A stretch of DNA of 64,000 bases from Schizophyllum amplum (Eukaryota; Basidiomycota; Agaricomycetes; Agaricales; Schizophyllaceae). The stretch covers positions 2,666,001-2,730,000 of the forward strand of contig VDMD01000001.1 of assembly GCA_007026445.1 (NCBI GenBank), given 5' to 3'. Numbering within the stretch: position 1 is the first letter of the stretch; every line of letters starts with the position of its first letter. Below the pieces are notes generated by a model, which saw only the letters and a list, made by a program, of their open reading frames with translations, was not told where the DNA came from and searched no databases. The position numbers and the translations under genes were made by a program. Positions 44,386 to 56,504 of the stretch are shown piece after piece.

Positions 44386-47300
44386 ATGGCGTCTAGCGCC
44401 GACCCCTTCGACCTTGACCGGCTCGCCGAGGAGCTCGTTGCGCGCGAGGAGAAGAGCGGCGAGCCCGTTGACCATGACCTGCCGCTTCCCCTCCCTCTCT
44501 CGCACGACAACCCATACCTCACGGCGCCTACCTTCAATGTCGAGGAGTTTCTGCTGTCGCGCGTGCACACTTCCTTGCCGGAACTCAGGACGGAGCTGAG
44601 GGAGTACATGGCGACCCTCAAGGAGGAGCTGGTGCGCCTCATCAACGACGACTATGAAGCGTTCATCAGCCTGAGTACGGACCTGCAAGGAGAAGGCACG
44701 CGCCTGGAACGACTAAAGTTCCCGCTGGGGGATATCAAAGCTCAGATCTTGGTGCGTGACTGCTCTCTCGATGATCCATCTGTAACTCATGTGCGTTCAG
44801 GAATCTAAAGACGAACTCAGTGCCATACAAGCGGCGATCCAGGAGAAACTACAGAAGCGCGCAGTCCTGCGCGAGGAGAAGGTGTGTTTGCTCGTGAACC
44901 CAATGAATGCTGCCTGACGGCCCTCGCAGACGTTGTTGCACCTACTTCTCAAGATCTCGGAGTCCATGACACGTCTGGAAAGCCTGTTGTCCATTACCTC
45001 AGAGCAGGAGTCATCAGAGGCTAGCAATGGCAGACTGATATACGGCGTCGAAGAAAGCCCTGAAGACAAGTACGTATGTCCAAGCTCCTTAGAATGCCGT
45101 ACCTGCTCACCACATTTCAAGGGATCGTGCAAACCAGGCCAAGCATCTCAGCCGCGTCGCTGCCGAGTACAATCAATTGTTGTACCACGTCAATAAAGCC
45201 AGGTCAGAGAGATGCGTGTTTGTGGATCAGATACAATGGGTACGCGCAGTGTCTTCAGATCGTACTTTGCTGATATGATGCAGAGGATAGACCGCATACA
45301 GTCTTCATTATCATCCGACTTGGACCACCTTTTCTCCACCATACTCTCCGGCCTTGTCGATGGTACCAAAGTGTCTGAAATCAACAAGGCAAAGTGGACA
45401 TCAGACTTGACCGAGTGTTTGCGAACATACGATATGCTCTGTCTTTGGCGCGACGCGGAGGACATACTCCGACGAGACGTCGTTCGTGCGTACGTGAAGA
45501 AGGTCTGTCGCAAAATAGACCTTCTGCGGCGTGGACTGCTTACGCCGCGCAGGCGATTTACCCCGGCGCTCTGGCCGCGCCTCCGTCACCACTGGTGCCG
45601 CACACGCCTTTCGCGACGACGGCTGCGCCTTCGTTCTTACAGAGCATTCAACCACCACGGACACCGTATACCCCATACACCGCCTTGCACAACAGGACCA
45701 GCTTTGCTCCGACCCTCGGTCTCGCCTCGTCATCCCCCTGGGCACGCTCGCTGGAAGCGCTTGATGACCCGCTCGCCAAGTTATACATTCAGGTCATCCG
45801 CTTCGTCGAGAGAGATCTCTGCCGCATTATGGACATCGCAGAAAGGGTCTCTATCAAGCCCCTGCCTGCAATGTCACGCGAGAAGAATACCAGCGTGGGG
45901 AACCTGTCAATGCTCGCATCGCAGCCGACGAAATCGACTGAATTTCACGGCTTCGAGATCATGGCGAACGTCGTGTGGGCAGAAATCGGCAATGCCATCA
46001 TTGAGGAGTTGGGGACCGTCGTATTTGCGGCGGGCAGGCCCAATGAATTTCGCAAGGTCTGTCCACCCATATTCGATCTCTACGGCGGCTCATGCATTCA
46101 CGTAGAACCATGAGATGACGCAGGCGTTCGTCCGTGCCATTGAGGTCCTGGCCCCGTCCGAACATGCCGTTGAGGTTATGCGCAAGCATCCCGTCTATAT
46201 GTCTTTCGAGAGGCGGTGGCAACTGCCTGTTTATTTCCAGTTGAGATGGAAGGAGATCATCTCCAAGTTGGAAGAAAGCTTGAGTGTGACAAGGCTCGAC
46301 AAAGCCGACCAAGGTTTGACAGGCTCGCCATGCATTAAGGAGCTTCTGACCCTCTCGCCCAGGAGGGGACAAAAACTTTGCAACGATCCAGGCAAGAGCG
46401 GTTTGGGAAGCTATATCTGCTTGTTGGAGCGCGGAAATATATATACCGGACCTCAGTCATCGGTTCTGGAGGTTAACATTGCAGGTAGAGTGATTTTGAA
46501 CATCAGCAGCTTGGTGTACTGATGCGACCGATAGCTTCTGAGTCGCTACAAGACCTGGTTAGACCAAGCTCTTGCCGGAGTCGATGAGTCGCCCACGAAA
46601 TCAACGGCGTACCCGAACGCGACAAAGGAGCGGGTACGTTCTGGTATCATGGCGGAGGTTGTTGTACTCACGAATTTTCAAGCGGCCGGACTCGCCTTCG
46701 GGGCGCGCGTCAACACCTGCGCCGCCGACAGAGGCCCCGTCCGCAGAGAGCATCGCCGCAGATGATGCTGTCTTGCGGCATTGCTCCATTGCGATGGTTG
46801 ATATTCGTACTATGGAAGTGAACGTCATGAGCGTATGGCAAGAGCAAATCAGCATGCTGTTGCCTGAATACCTAAACGACGACGAGGCGCGTCCGGGAGG
46901 TGAGAGTATTTCGCTCTCAAAACCGCGTCGACACTGACATGCGTTAGACGCCCTCGAACACTCCATGCATAATATCACTTCCCTCCTGCCCATGCTTGCA
47001 AGCCGCATCGTGTCGGTGCTCGTTAGACGCTGTTCCGAGGCGCTCCTCCCCGTGCGCTCGATTCCGTCGCAGTTCCGTGCAATGTCGAACAAGCGCGTGC
47101 CGAGCGAGGCCAGCTACTTCATCCCTACTATCTTCCGACCCGTCAAGACATACTTTGGGATCAACACCACCGAGGGGCCGGGCTCACCGCTCAAAGATCT
47201 TGTGCAAAAGTTTGCCGTCGAGATCTTTGAAACCGTTGCGGAGCGGTGAGCGGCTCCGTGACTCGTATCATGGCACCTGAAGGTCTGACATGCTCGCGCA

Positions 47301-47623
47301 GGTATGGTTACTATGTGACTGCCATGCGCAAGACGGAGGAGTCTCTGCGACGGCTGAAGAAGGGGCGGAAGACAACGTTCTCGCTCTTTGGAGGCAACGC
47401 GAAGGACGACGAAGGAAGGGACGAGGAGCGCATACGCACGCAAATGATCCTTGATGTGGAGGCTTTCGGGCGCGAAGGGGAGGTGCTTGGCGTGGACATT
47501 GCGCAGAGTGCTGCATTCCGGATGCTGGATGAGATGGTGCATAGGGAGGAAGGTGCGTAGGCTGTGCATACGCGGGAAGAGCTATGACTGATACTTCATC
47601 CAGCTGAGGCGCAGCTGCAATAA
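44386..47623 (+). CDS. COG2: Conserved oligomeric Golgi complex subunit 2
   Basis: The start is MASSADPFDLDRLAEELVAR. The COG2 N-terminal domain is clear: FNVEEFLLSRVHTSLPELRT, then LREYMATLKEELVRLINDDY, then EAFISLSTDLQGEGTRLERL. Coiled coil continues through several small exons (DELSAIQAAIQEKLQKRAVL, LLHLLLKISESMTRLESLLS, VAAEYNQLLYHVNKA). The C-terminal domain has WTSDLTECLRTYDMLCLWRD, DPLAKLYIQVIRFVERDLCR, FHGFEIMANVVWAEIGNAII and HPVYMSFERRWQLPVYFQLR. A last short exon after an intron (about 47555-47603) ends EEAEAQLQ, stop 47621-47623. COG2 belongs to the COG tethering complex, lobe A, which guides retrograde vesicles to the Golgi and so supports glycosylation. There are about a dozen introns. 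Confidence 0.92.
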
Positions 47624-49968
47624 CGTCCATGCGGGGGCTTGACTTAAACGACTAAGTCTATAGCGATACGGGGACTGTGTTCCTAGTCTCCCTCCTGTTT
47701 ACACAGTACTGATCATGCTAGAATGCGCATCGCCATCCGTCAGATGGCCTATGATGAGTCAGTTTATTGAACTTGAGAGTTATCAAATGACGAAGTCGAG
47801 TGGCGCGCTTTCCGCACTATCAATACGAAGGAGGATGCACTGGTCGAAGTACTGTGTACAACAGTGAGCCTTCCGCCCCGCCGGGATGCTAGTGCGTCGT
47901 GCATCGCCCCGCTCTGTCCAACTGAGTGGTACTTACTCACTAGAGCCATATCTGTATGCACGACGACCGGGGACTCCAATGCATTGGGTTACCGTGAGAT
48001 GCAATGCCCAATTGCCAATTCGTCGTAGGTCCGGTACTGTTTAACTTACAGGACGGACGCTTTGATGACAGATGGATGCTCGCTGGGATGCTGGGCTGTC
48101 CACATCAAATCTGGCATTGAAGACAGTAAGTAGTTTCTCTGGGAGGCATGCGTTGTATTACCACTGATGCGTGCGCGGCCACCGCCAGCTCCTTAGGAAT
48201 CGTAGGCATACGGTGTTCACCATATGTCTGTCCCGATGTCTCGTTCGACATGCTTTGCAGATGCTAATTTGTCCAAGAGTTAGAGCCCGACCCTTTAGTT
48301 GCAACTTGCATAGGTTCGAGTAATCTTGAGGTCGCGCAGACACAGCTCGATCGTCGGGATACGAGCACATCGGGGTGAGACGGTATCGCCACTCGAGAAT
48401 TTGTTGGCGTGCTCACTATCAGCAGGTCGAGACGAGACAGGCTCACCTTCAACCTTCTCGAGGATAAGGCATGGACCCAGCAGTGGCCTGTAGCTCGAGA
48501 AAGCAACCATTCAAGAGACAGGACACCGATACGCCCTGGCAGAGACGAGCGTCCGCTTTAGGAAATGAACGTTCGCAGTCAGTCGACCGTCGGAGCCTCT
48601 CCGACGGTCGACGACATTGTCCGCGAGAGTGAATCGGCAATGTTCATGAGGCGTTGGTGCAGGCGCTTAGCTGGGCGCTTAGCAGATGCCAGATGGATCG
48701 GTTGGCACTGTCAATGGCAGATAAGCAGCGTTGGTGACCGTGAGCCAAGGCCGAGCCATCGCGCACGTCCGGGAACCCGGAAGCGTCATGTAGATGTGCC
48801 GTGCGATGGTAGACGACCTGGGCAGCACCGTTGGGTACGCGCGTCCTCGCCGAAAGGAAGATGCTTTGATGAAGGGCACAAAGGAAGGTGATGAGGACGA
48901 TTAGGAACGATTGTAGACTCGTGCTCATGATGAACTCGTGCATGGAAACTCGTGTATGGAAGAATCCGGGAAATTCTGCTCGTGGGGGGCCGTGTGCAGA
49001 GGGTGCGCACCACGATGTATGAAGGCCGACCAGACGCGTCGCCCGTTGACGTCGTGGAGACCCCCGGCGGCGGTGACGTGGGCTTCTGCTGTAGACGGCG
49101 GCGCGCCAACCTCGCGAGGAGCATACGCGCGACCACAGCAAGAAGCCTGGCGCGTTCGCGACATGACGACAGGCTATGCAGTGTCGTATAGATCGGCGCG
49201 ACAAGCAGATGAAGATCAATACCGAGTTAGGCGCCCGAGACCCTGCCATTCAGCAGAAGGCAGAGGCTGTGTCAAGCCGCCTATGTTTGTTTGCACATCA
49301 CGAAAATCCCTATGCGCTGATCACCGATGACGATGTTGATCAAGCACTTCATCCCGGATCATTTGCTGATCGCGTGCTGACATGCGACTTCATGTCTGAC
49401 GGTGATGGTCAAGTGCTGATAATTGCCTGACAATGCATGATATGGTGCTGGTCGACCTTGGTCAACCTTCCGGTCAAGCTGACGGTGTCTCCCGTGTGTT
49501 TGAGTACCTTCCAAGTCCCGTACAGGTCCCATACAGGCTTTATTTCGAAACGTGGTGTGCACCCTATATAAAAACCAGTGTCAACGAGCCGAAGATAGGT
49601 TTGAATGCCGAATTTTGGGCTTTCTTCTCATGAATTAGACAATTGCCTCTTTATGGTGGGTGGGCCATATAGACAGGTCTTCAAAAAAGGCAGTGTTTTC
49701 TGTGTGTGCTTTTCAGGACAGTACAGAACAGCGTATGCGAGCCTGTGCAGCATCTCAATGCGGCATGACCAGCGCCAGACCAGCGCGTCTGAGTCCTCGC
49801 GAAGTCCGTTCGGCCGGATTTTGCCGGACGGCTGCATATCACGTGATGGCGCACTTTTGATCCCCGGTTCGCGCCGTCCGCTTCTTGCATTCGCTCCTCC
49901 ATCTTCCCTCCGTTGGGCAGCCTGCTCTACCTCAGACTCAGCTTGCCGCCCATTCGACTTGCTCGTCA
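47624..49968. other. Gene-poor region, 2.3 kb
   Basis: No gene was recognised. Open frames occur on both strands but none has a family pattern. One minus-strand frame (48929 downward) opens with a signal-like hydrophobic stretch but continues as low-quality sequence. A 31-bp palindrome lies at 48582-48612. Confidence 0.5.
48582..48612. repeat. Perfect 31-bp inverted repeat
   Basis: GTCGACCGTCGGAG, a three-base spacer, then CTCCGACGGTCGAC: two exact 14-bp arms. It could fold as a strong hairpin or be a protein-binding palindrome. It lies in the gene-poor stretch, not at a recognised gene end. Confidence 0.85.
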
Positions 49969-50597
49969 TGCACCCTACTCTCCGCGACATCTTCAACAAG
50001 GTCATCGACTCAAGTTCGATGCCTCGCGCCTTCGACGCTTGCCGCCGTGCCCTCGCCAACGCGCCTGCACCAGCCAAGAACGATGTCGGAGCCAGCTACT
50101 GCGCGGCGGACTGCATTTTGCGCTACCCGGCTCACCCCGTCTTCGCAAGGTGCATCCCTTCTTTACTAGCGCACCACGCGTATCCCTGACCTGACTGCAG
50201 TGTGCCGCCGCGCCTCCAGCGTCATCCTTGGACCCCACCACTCACCTCCTTGGCCGCCGTCATCATGACATTATTTGGTGTCTCCCATGTCTACGCCGCT
50301 TGACTGGCACACCCACCAGCGCGATGTCTGCCATCTATCGTCCATTCAGCCTTTCGTACGTGCGCCCACTACTCCTGCATTGCTTGACTAATATAACACC
50401 CCTAGAGACCCTTCAAGGCAACTCGGAATGCCCCCATCAACCCGCCCGTCGATCTCAGTACTACCGAGGGCCCCGTAACGCGTGGCGCGCATTACGACCA
50501 CGCAGCAATGATCTCGAGCATCAACCCGCGTTTCCGCCGGGTATGTGCGTCTGCGTCTGCCATCACTGTTGCATGCTAATTAATGGTCGCCGTTGAG
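49969..50597 (+). CDS. Possible small multi-exon gene, unassigned
   Basis: The frame opens MHPTLRDIFNKVIDSSSMPR and runs to about 50151, followed by a plausible GTGCAT...TGCAG intron. A later open segment after an acceptor at about 50405 reads RPFKATRNAPINPPVDLSTT and then GPVTRGAHYDHAAMISSINP, which looks protein-like. I could not build a single phase-consistent chain, and I recognise no family. It may be a degenerate gene. Confidence 0.25.
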
Positions 50598-51235
50598 GTT
50601 CAAGTAAGCTTAGTTTAAGTCAGGGTGGAGGCGGGAGCACGTTAAGGGGGTGTAATATATAGGCTACAGTCCATTGTACAGTACATCACCTCTACTTGTA
50701 GTACATAGGCAATGCATGCATATCATTGACATAAACTGGGAGTCTGATCGTAGTATGAACTTGAGTGTTAGCTGAACTGCGAGCCATGCTCTGGAAAGGG
50801 CGAGGATGGCTGTGAGCATCTATGCTACTTCTCAGTAGCATCTCGCTTGCTGACAAGGTGCTGACGAGGTGCTGATCAGTAGCTGACCCCGGGCTGACCT
50901 GGGGCTGGGCCAGCGTTGGATCATCGTTTCTTCAGATTCGCGTCACGGCCATGTAATCTCCAGACAACTTGCTGATCACCAATGGTGAAGCTGATCGACA
51001 ATGGTGTGCAATACAATGGATTGTCAGAGGCTGGTCTTACTTTAGGGAATTTCGTGATGGCCATTCAGGACGCCGGAGTCGTGTGTATCCGCATAAGGAA
51101 ACAAATGATTCGTGGCCCGCGCGACAACATCGGGATCTGCAAACGCGAAGTCTAGACTCGCAGGCCAGTCGCTCGCGCGCTCAGGCGGGTCACGTGAAAA
51201 GAGGACAAATCGAGACCCGCGAGCTTGCGAGCGGA
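50598..51235. other. Non-coding, with short GCTGAC-type direct repeats
   Basis: Between 50848 and 50905 the words GCTGAC, GTGCTGA and GGCTGAC recur, and GCTGATC occurs again around 50970-51000. No gene was recognised. Confidence 0.4.
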
Positions 51236-52178
51236 CTGGACCCACTCGGCCGGATTTTGGCGGAAAGGTGCTTTGACCGGCTCTCCTGCCTTTCTTGGCG
51301 AAACATGAGGCTCGGACTTCGTCGTGGGGGCTCGTTTTTCTTCAAAAAATCGTCTCGAGGTCGGTATATGAAAAGTGAAAATCTCAGCGAGAGCTTTCGA
51401 ACGTATATACGAAGTTTGGGGGCCATTTTCGGGCCGAAAGTCAACTTGGCGCGGGCCCATGGCGGCGCTTCCCACGACAGGGCGAGCCTCGCGCTAAGTT
51501 CATCACCATGAAGCGCGTTCGCGCGTTCTTTGTCCTTTCTCGCAGCCGCCTTATATTTCTTCAAATATAACGTGGACGGCGCCTACGATCAGTTACATCT
51601 ACGCTCAAAACATCGTCCTCGCACTCAGAACTCCATGACCCAGTGCCCCTCATTGAGTTTGACGAGCTTATCGTCTATAGGAAGTGCCATGTAGTCACCT
51701 TTGACTCGATGAGCGGCAAGGTAGCCCCATCGTCAGGCCTGGCGCTCGTCCTCGTCCGAGCGTTCTACATCCGAACTCCCATTCGGACTCGGTCACCCGC
51801 TCTGACCACCTTCAAGCGGGGAAACCGCTACGCCAGTCACCTCCGCCCCCGCGTAGCTCATCTCTCGCACACAGTCCGTTCTAGGGCGACGACTCTGCGA
51901 TGGTCACGGGTGATGAACTTAGCGCGTCTCGCCCTGTCGTGGGAAGCGCCGCCATGGGCCCGCGCCAAGTTGACTTTCGGCCCGAAAATGGCCCCCAAAC
52001 TTCGTATATACGTTCGAAAGCTCTCGCTGAGATTTTCACTTTTCATATACCGACCTCGAGACGATTTTTTGAAGAAAAACGAGCCCCCACGACGAAGTCC
52101 GAGCCTCATGTTTCGCCAAGAAAGGCAGGAGAGCCGGTCAAAGCACCTTTCCGCCAAAATCCGGCCGAGTGGGCCCAG
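51236..52178. mobile_element. Fold-back element with ~270-bp terminal inverted repeats
   Basis: The left arm (about 51236-51507) and right arm (about 51909-52178) are inverted copies that differ by one base at the outer end and a two-base indel plus a mismatch near the inner end. The ~400-bp centre is single-copy in this window. An 8-bp direct repeat CTTGCGAG lies just outside (51224-51231 and 52191-52198), a possible target-site duplication, although the arm ends and the duplication are separated by 4 and 12 bases. The long open frames in the arms read the same in both directions because of the inversion and need not be genes. The high arm identity suggests a recent or conversion-maintained element. 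Confidence 0.8.
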
Positions 52179-53097
52179 CCGGCTACGCCTCTTGCGAGGA
52201 ACGAGTCACGTGGTGTAGCCGGATGGGAACGAGCCTACGCGAAGTCGTAAGTAGTGCAGAAGTAGTGCTTGGTCGCAGTGACTCGCTGCAGCAAGTGGGC
52301 CGAGCTGGGGCCGAGGCGCGCAGTGACCCCGAGCGTGTCAACGTGTGGCGCGTCACCGTTGATAGTCTGAACAGGTAATCGGGGATGTTCAGGTGCAGCG
52401 CATGCAATGATGCTGGGCATCCAGCTGTGGAGGAGGCCTGGAGGAGGCGGTGGTCCGCAGACAACTAGTGGAAACCGCAGCACGTGCTGGGCGCGTCGAG
52501 CGCTCGGTTGAAACACCGTGACTATCACGTGCCACGTGGAGGGCGCATCAAACGGCGAGCAGCGGGGGCGCCGACGGCGATTGGGCATTGAGAAAACATA
52601 CTCGTTCAGCCTGCGTTCAGCTCGTGCCGTGATCTCCTTAGGGAGGTTATGATCTTCGCTGCAAGACTGGTGTTCTGCAGCAAGAACGTCGGTGAAAGCG
52701 GCGGCGGGCGGCGGGCGGCGGGGCACCCTGGGGCACCTGAAAGGTGGATAAGATTGTGATCGGGCGGGCCACTTATCGGAGGCAAAAGTTGGTGAGGGCA
52801 TCCCCATTGGGAGCCACTGTTCGCTTTTGCTGTGTCACTACATAGAGGCGATGAGTCAAGTCCTGTAAAGGTGTATGAGCATGAGCAGTCCACGATCACA
52901 CCTGCCACCACTCGATTCACAAGGGCTAGCACAGCATATCATTAGAATGGGAGCAACGGTCCATTTAAAGGCACGCGCTCGCTCTACCTTGTTCTGTTCA
53001 CCGCTACCCACCAACCAACTCACCTGAGCTCGCCGCGAAGACCGGCCGCGAGAGCACCCACCAAAGAACTCTATCACACTCGCACATCACCACCACA
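52179..53097. other. Intergenic, no gene recognised
   Basis: Between the fold-back element and the DUF6699 gene. The last ~100 bp are a CA/CT-rich leader typical of an expressed gene. Confidence 0.45.
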
Positions 53098-53733
53098 ATG
53101 CCCGGCAAGCACGTACGCTTCGCAGGCGACGAAGTGTACCCCTCCCCCTCATGGTCGACGACGACCATGACCTCGTCCCCCTCCGTTGGGACGCCCCCAT
53201 CACTCCCCCACAAGCTCTCCCCGTATGGGTCGTCGCCACTACCACCCATCGAGCCCGAGCTGGAGCCGTACGTTGTCCTTCACGACGCGCTTCAGTACAA
53301 TACCGCGCCCAGGCACTACTTCAACGTCGCGCACGCACCGGAGCCCGCACTGCAGCGCATGGGGCCTGCGCTGCAGAAGGAGCCCGCGACATACCCGCCC
53401 GTGACGCGCCTCAAGCTCGTCAACGGCGCGCTCCCTTGGGCGATCACTGTCACCCCACGATCCCCCAAGCCCGACGCGTACGTGACCGTCGCGGACGTCG
53501 TCATCGCGATTGCAGAGGGTCTGCGTCGGAGGACAGAGGAGTCGGAGTACCTGCACGAGACCGCGGCGCGGCAGCAGCTCATCAGCGCGGCGTGGAGGAC
53601 TCGGTGCGATGAAGAACGGCAGAACGATCGACATGTACGGAGGGTGGACTGGCTCGGGGGCATGCACGCGTTCAAGGGCTTGACGGAGACGAAGCAGCAG
53701 GGGGTCTGGGCATTCCATGTAGAGGTGCGATGA
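53098..53733 (+). CDS. DUF6699 domain protein
   Basis: An intronless frame of 211 residues. A Ser/Pro/Thr-rich N-terminus (MPGKHVRFAGDEVYPSPS) leads to the domain: VVLHDALQYNTAPRHYFNVA, VTRLKLVNGALPWAITVTP, DAYVTVADVVIAIAEGLRRR, and the closing RRVDWLGGMHAFKGL with GVWAFHVEV. This LPW-ITV / VTV-DVL / RVDWL-G pattern is that of DUF6699, an expanded Agaricomycete family of unknown function. No signal peptide or TM. Confidence 0.85.
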   Translation: MPGKHVRFAGDEVYPSPSWSTTTMTSSPSVGTPPSLPHKLSPYGSSPLPPIEPELEPYVVLHDALQYNTAPRHYFNVAHAPEPALQRMGPALQKEPATYPPVTRLKLVNGALPWAITVTPRSPKPDAYVTVADVVIAIAEGLRRRTEESEYLHETAARQQLISAAWRTRCDEERQNDRHVRRVDWLGGMHAFKGLTETKQQGVWAFHVEVR

Positions 53734-54416
53734 GCACAAGGCGACGCGGACAGAGACAAAGGACTCACCTCACCAACCACCACTACCATTCCCCCATCGC
53801 TAACTTATCCATACCACTATCGCGCGCGTCGCCCTCTGTAGCTCATACCCTTCCCCACCCCTGCTCCTGCCCATGATGGCCCCCAATGTATTACTAGCCG
53901 CTTCGCATACCCACTGATGACCTCGGAAGATTTTGTTACTTACTCGGATTCTGGGCTTTTTGAATGACATGGATTTTGAACTGGACCGTATGTGAAGGCT
54001 GCGCGGACGCGTCCTTCGGTTGTATACCGGGTTGTCGCGTCGTTCCGCAGGCCGTCTGGTGATCCCGGCACCGCGAGACGCAGTCGGTGAGCATGCGACC
54101 TCCGGAGTGGCTTCTCGGAACGTCAACAAGACCAATCGTTGCGATATTGCTGAACGCCGAGCGGTGCACACGCCGACGGTCATCGTGTCAGAGGCGACCC
54201 GTATGCGCACACATTGGGATGACTACGAAGAGCTTCATTGTCATTGGCAGAGTTCGATGGTCTCGAGTGGCAGGAGTCGCGTCGCGCGACGCATTATGTG
54301 GCGTCGCGCACGTGGGTGGATATGAAATTGGGCAGCCCGCGCAAGAAGGTCTCCGGCAGGGCTTTCGTCTTGGAAAGAACGGCCATCATCCCCCAAAATC
54401 CCAAATTCTGTCCGCC
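53734..54416. other. Intergenic, upstream region of the PHD-finger gene
   Basis: A long frame enters from 54087 in frame with the PHD-finger gene, but its composition is unlike the gene that follows. I regard it as leader sequence and place the start at 54417. Confidence 0.45.
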
Positions 54417-56504
54417 ATGGCTCAAGCAGCGACGATGGGCCCTCCGCTGTCGCCCCGCGAGCCCCGCCGCTCCGGCAGACGCTCCCTCCCCGCCGCGTCC
54501 ACCAGCACCTCCAAATCGCCCGAATCTGACCACCTGCCCACACGCCCGAAGGACCCCACAGCACGGCCCCCGCTGTCGACACACTCCAGCAACGGCAGGA
54601 ACAAGAGGCCGAAGGTTGAGGACACCGACGACGCCCTCGACGATCGCCGGTCCGTCCCAGCCGCCCCCAACGGCGTCTCCTCCGCTTCCGCCAACGGCAG
54701 CGCCAGCAGCCGCAGCAAGCGCAAGACGAAGGACAAGGACAAGCCACTCGACTCGACGCCCGTCGCTGCCGATGTTGCGGCTGCCGCCGCCGAGGACGCG
54801 CCGGTGGATCCCCCCGACGGAGACGACCAGGGTGTCACACGTTGTGTCTGTGGGAGTACGGGTGCGAGCAGCCCTTTTATTCAATTCCGCCCGCGCTCAA
54901 CGCATCGACGCCCCGCAGAGGACGACCCCGACGCAGGAGAGTTCATGGTCCAGTGCGAGATCTGCAACGTTTGGCAGCACGGTCTCTGTATGGGCTTCGA
55001 ATCGGAAGATCAACTACATGAATCCGACTACTTCTGCGAAAAGTGCCGCCCGGACATGCACGAAGAGACGCTCAAGTGCGTGCTCTGCCCGTTTCTGCAC
55101 CGGATTTTGACTCACATCCGCACAGGAAATTCAGCAACAACAAACGCGCTCGCGGCCACGCCTCCCGCACTTCCCGATCACGGTCTCCATCTCTGCATGC
55201 CAAGCAGCAGCAACACCAACAGACTTCCAAGCGCCGGAATACCATGAACAGTCGTGACGCCGACTTTGACCACGACCTGGAGGCCATCATCAGAGCGTCA
55301 GCCGCGGAGGCCGCAGCCCACGAAACGGGCCATTCGAATGAGACGGCCATACCACCAGTCGACCAGGACGTAGATATGGACGCTCTGGCGAATCCCCGCA
55401 AGAAACGGAGGCGGACGGATGATGATGCTGTGTGAGTATCCGTAACCCATCGTCCGACTTGCTGGCTCAATGTTATCTTGCAGACTACCGAAGAAGCGCA
55501 CGAGGTCAGCGTCCACCACCTCTGACAAGCCGGTCCCCCCGGCTGTCGCCATCAGAGAGGAGACGCCTGTACCGAACAAGGCCTCCCTCCCCCCTGTCCC
55601 TCTCCTGCCCAAGACGAACGGTCGCCAGAAGCGAGGCGCACGGAAGCCTGCCGTCAACCAAGAGCCCTTAATCGCCGTCGACGGGGAAGAGGGTGCGTGT
55701 GTGCATATCGGCGCCAAAATCAGACACGTGACGTCATATCTTCCAGCCCCAACCCCGAGCGTCAATCGCCGCAAGAAAGGCCAACACTCTCGACGGCCCG
55801 GTGCGCAGAGCGCTTCAGCAGCAGGGGAAACCCGCAGGCAGTCGAGCACCGTGAATGGACACACAGGTGGCGAAGGATCGCGCGCGTACCGCCAATCGCA
55901 CGCGTTCGCCGTGTCGCAACAGCCGCTATACACATCATGGGGCCTCCCAGACTACCTCGCACATCTCGAAGAGGCGCTTCCTACGCAGGCACCGATACCG
56001 CTTGAAGTCCGCGCTGGCGTCTCGGGCACGGTGTCGAGGGGCGGGAGCATGGAGCGGACGATCGAGCGCGGCGTCAAGGTCAAATGGCCCAGCAAGCGCA
56101 TGAGCGTTACCGACATGAACAAGCGCGTGCGCTCGCTTGTGGAGTGGGTGAGCCGCGAGCAGGCGAGCGCGGCCGATCGACAGCGCCGGCGGTCGACACT
56201 CGAGACCGTGCTGAAGGAGCACGTCGGGTCGTCAATGAATGGAGGACCATCGACGCATGGCAGCCTCCCGACGAATGGTGGTGGATTGGGCGAGTCGGTC
56301 CTGGAGGGCCAGATGACGGTCGAGAGTCCTATGCAGGAGAAGACGCTGGAGCGGGCGCTCCTGCTGGACGAGTCGTCGGGGCCGGACACGATGAAGCAGA
56401 TGGAGGAGCTCATGGAGGAGCTGATCAAATTCCAGGAGCGGTATGGGCCTGGGGCGAAGGCGCGGGAGCGGCGGGCGGCGGCAGCAGCAGCAGCAACAAT
56501 ATAG
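54417..56504 (+). CDS. Cti6-like PHD-finger protein
   Basis: The start is MAQAATMGPPLSPREPRRSG. A disordered N-terminus has a basic stretch, SKRKTKDKDK. The PHD finger is split by an intron: TRCVCGST, then EDDPDAGEFMVQCEICNVWQ, HGLCMGFESEDQLHESDYFC and EKCRPDMHEE, giving Cys4-His-Cys3. After it come a basic region with KFSNNKRARGHASR, a nuclear-signal-like NPRKKRRRTDDDA and LPKKRTRSAS. The C-terminal domain has VKWPSKRMSVTDMNKRVRSL, VEWVSREQASAADRQRR and a helical MKQMEELMEELIKFQERY, ending in an Ala tract. This is the layout of fungal Cti6 (Rxt1), a subunit of the Rpd3L histone deacetylase complex whose PHD reads H3K4 methylation in yeast. At least four introns. Confidence 0.8.

Noticed and set aside
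48305..48325. GGTTCGAGTAA resembling a tRNA B box
   Set aside because: No matching A box, acceptor stem or anticodon arm could be placed around it on either strand.
48644..48929. Minus-strand frame opening with MSTSLQSFLIVLITFLCALH
   Set aside because: The start looks like a signal peptide, but the rest has no family pattern, no plausible splice chain and lies in gene-poor DNA.
51152..52250. Several 99-191 codon open frames within the fold-back element
   Set aside because: They read the same translation from both arms because of the inversion, lack family resemblance and are explained by the repeat.
54087..54416. In-frame upstream extension of the PHD-finger gene
   Set aside because: The amino-acid composition is unlike the downstream protein and shows no domain; the ATG at 54417 begins the typical Ser/Pro-rich N-terminus.
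54241..54884. Three overlapping minus-strand open frames of 138-196 codons
   Set aside because: They are antisense to the Ser/Ala/Pro-rich GC-heavy first exon of the PHD-finger gene, where low-complexity codons leave the other strand free of stops.
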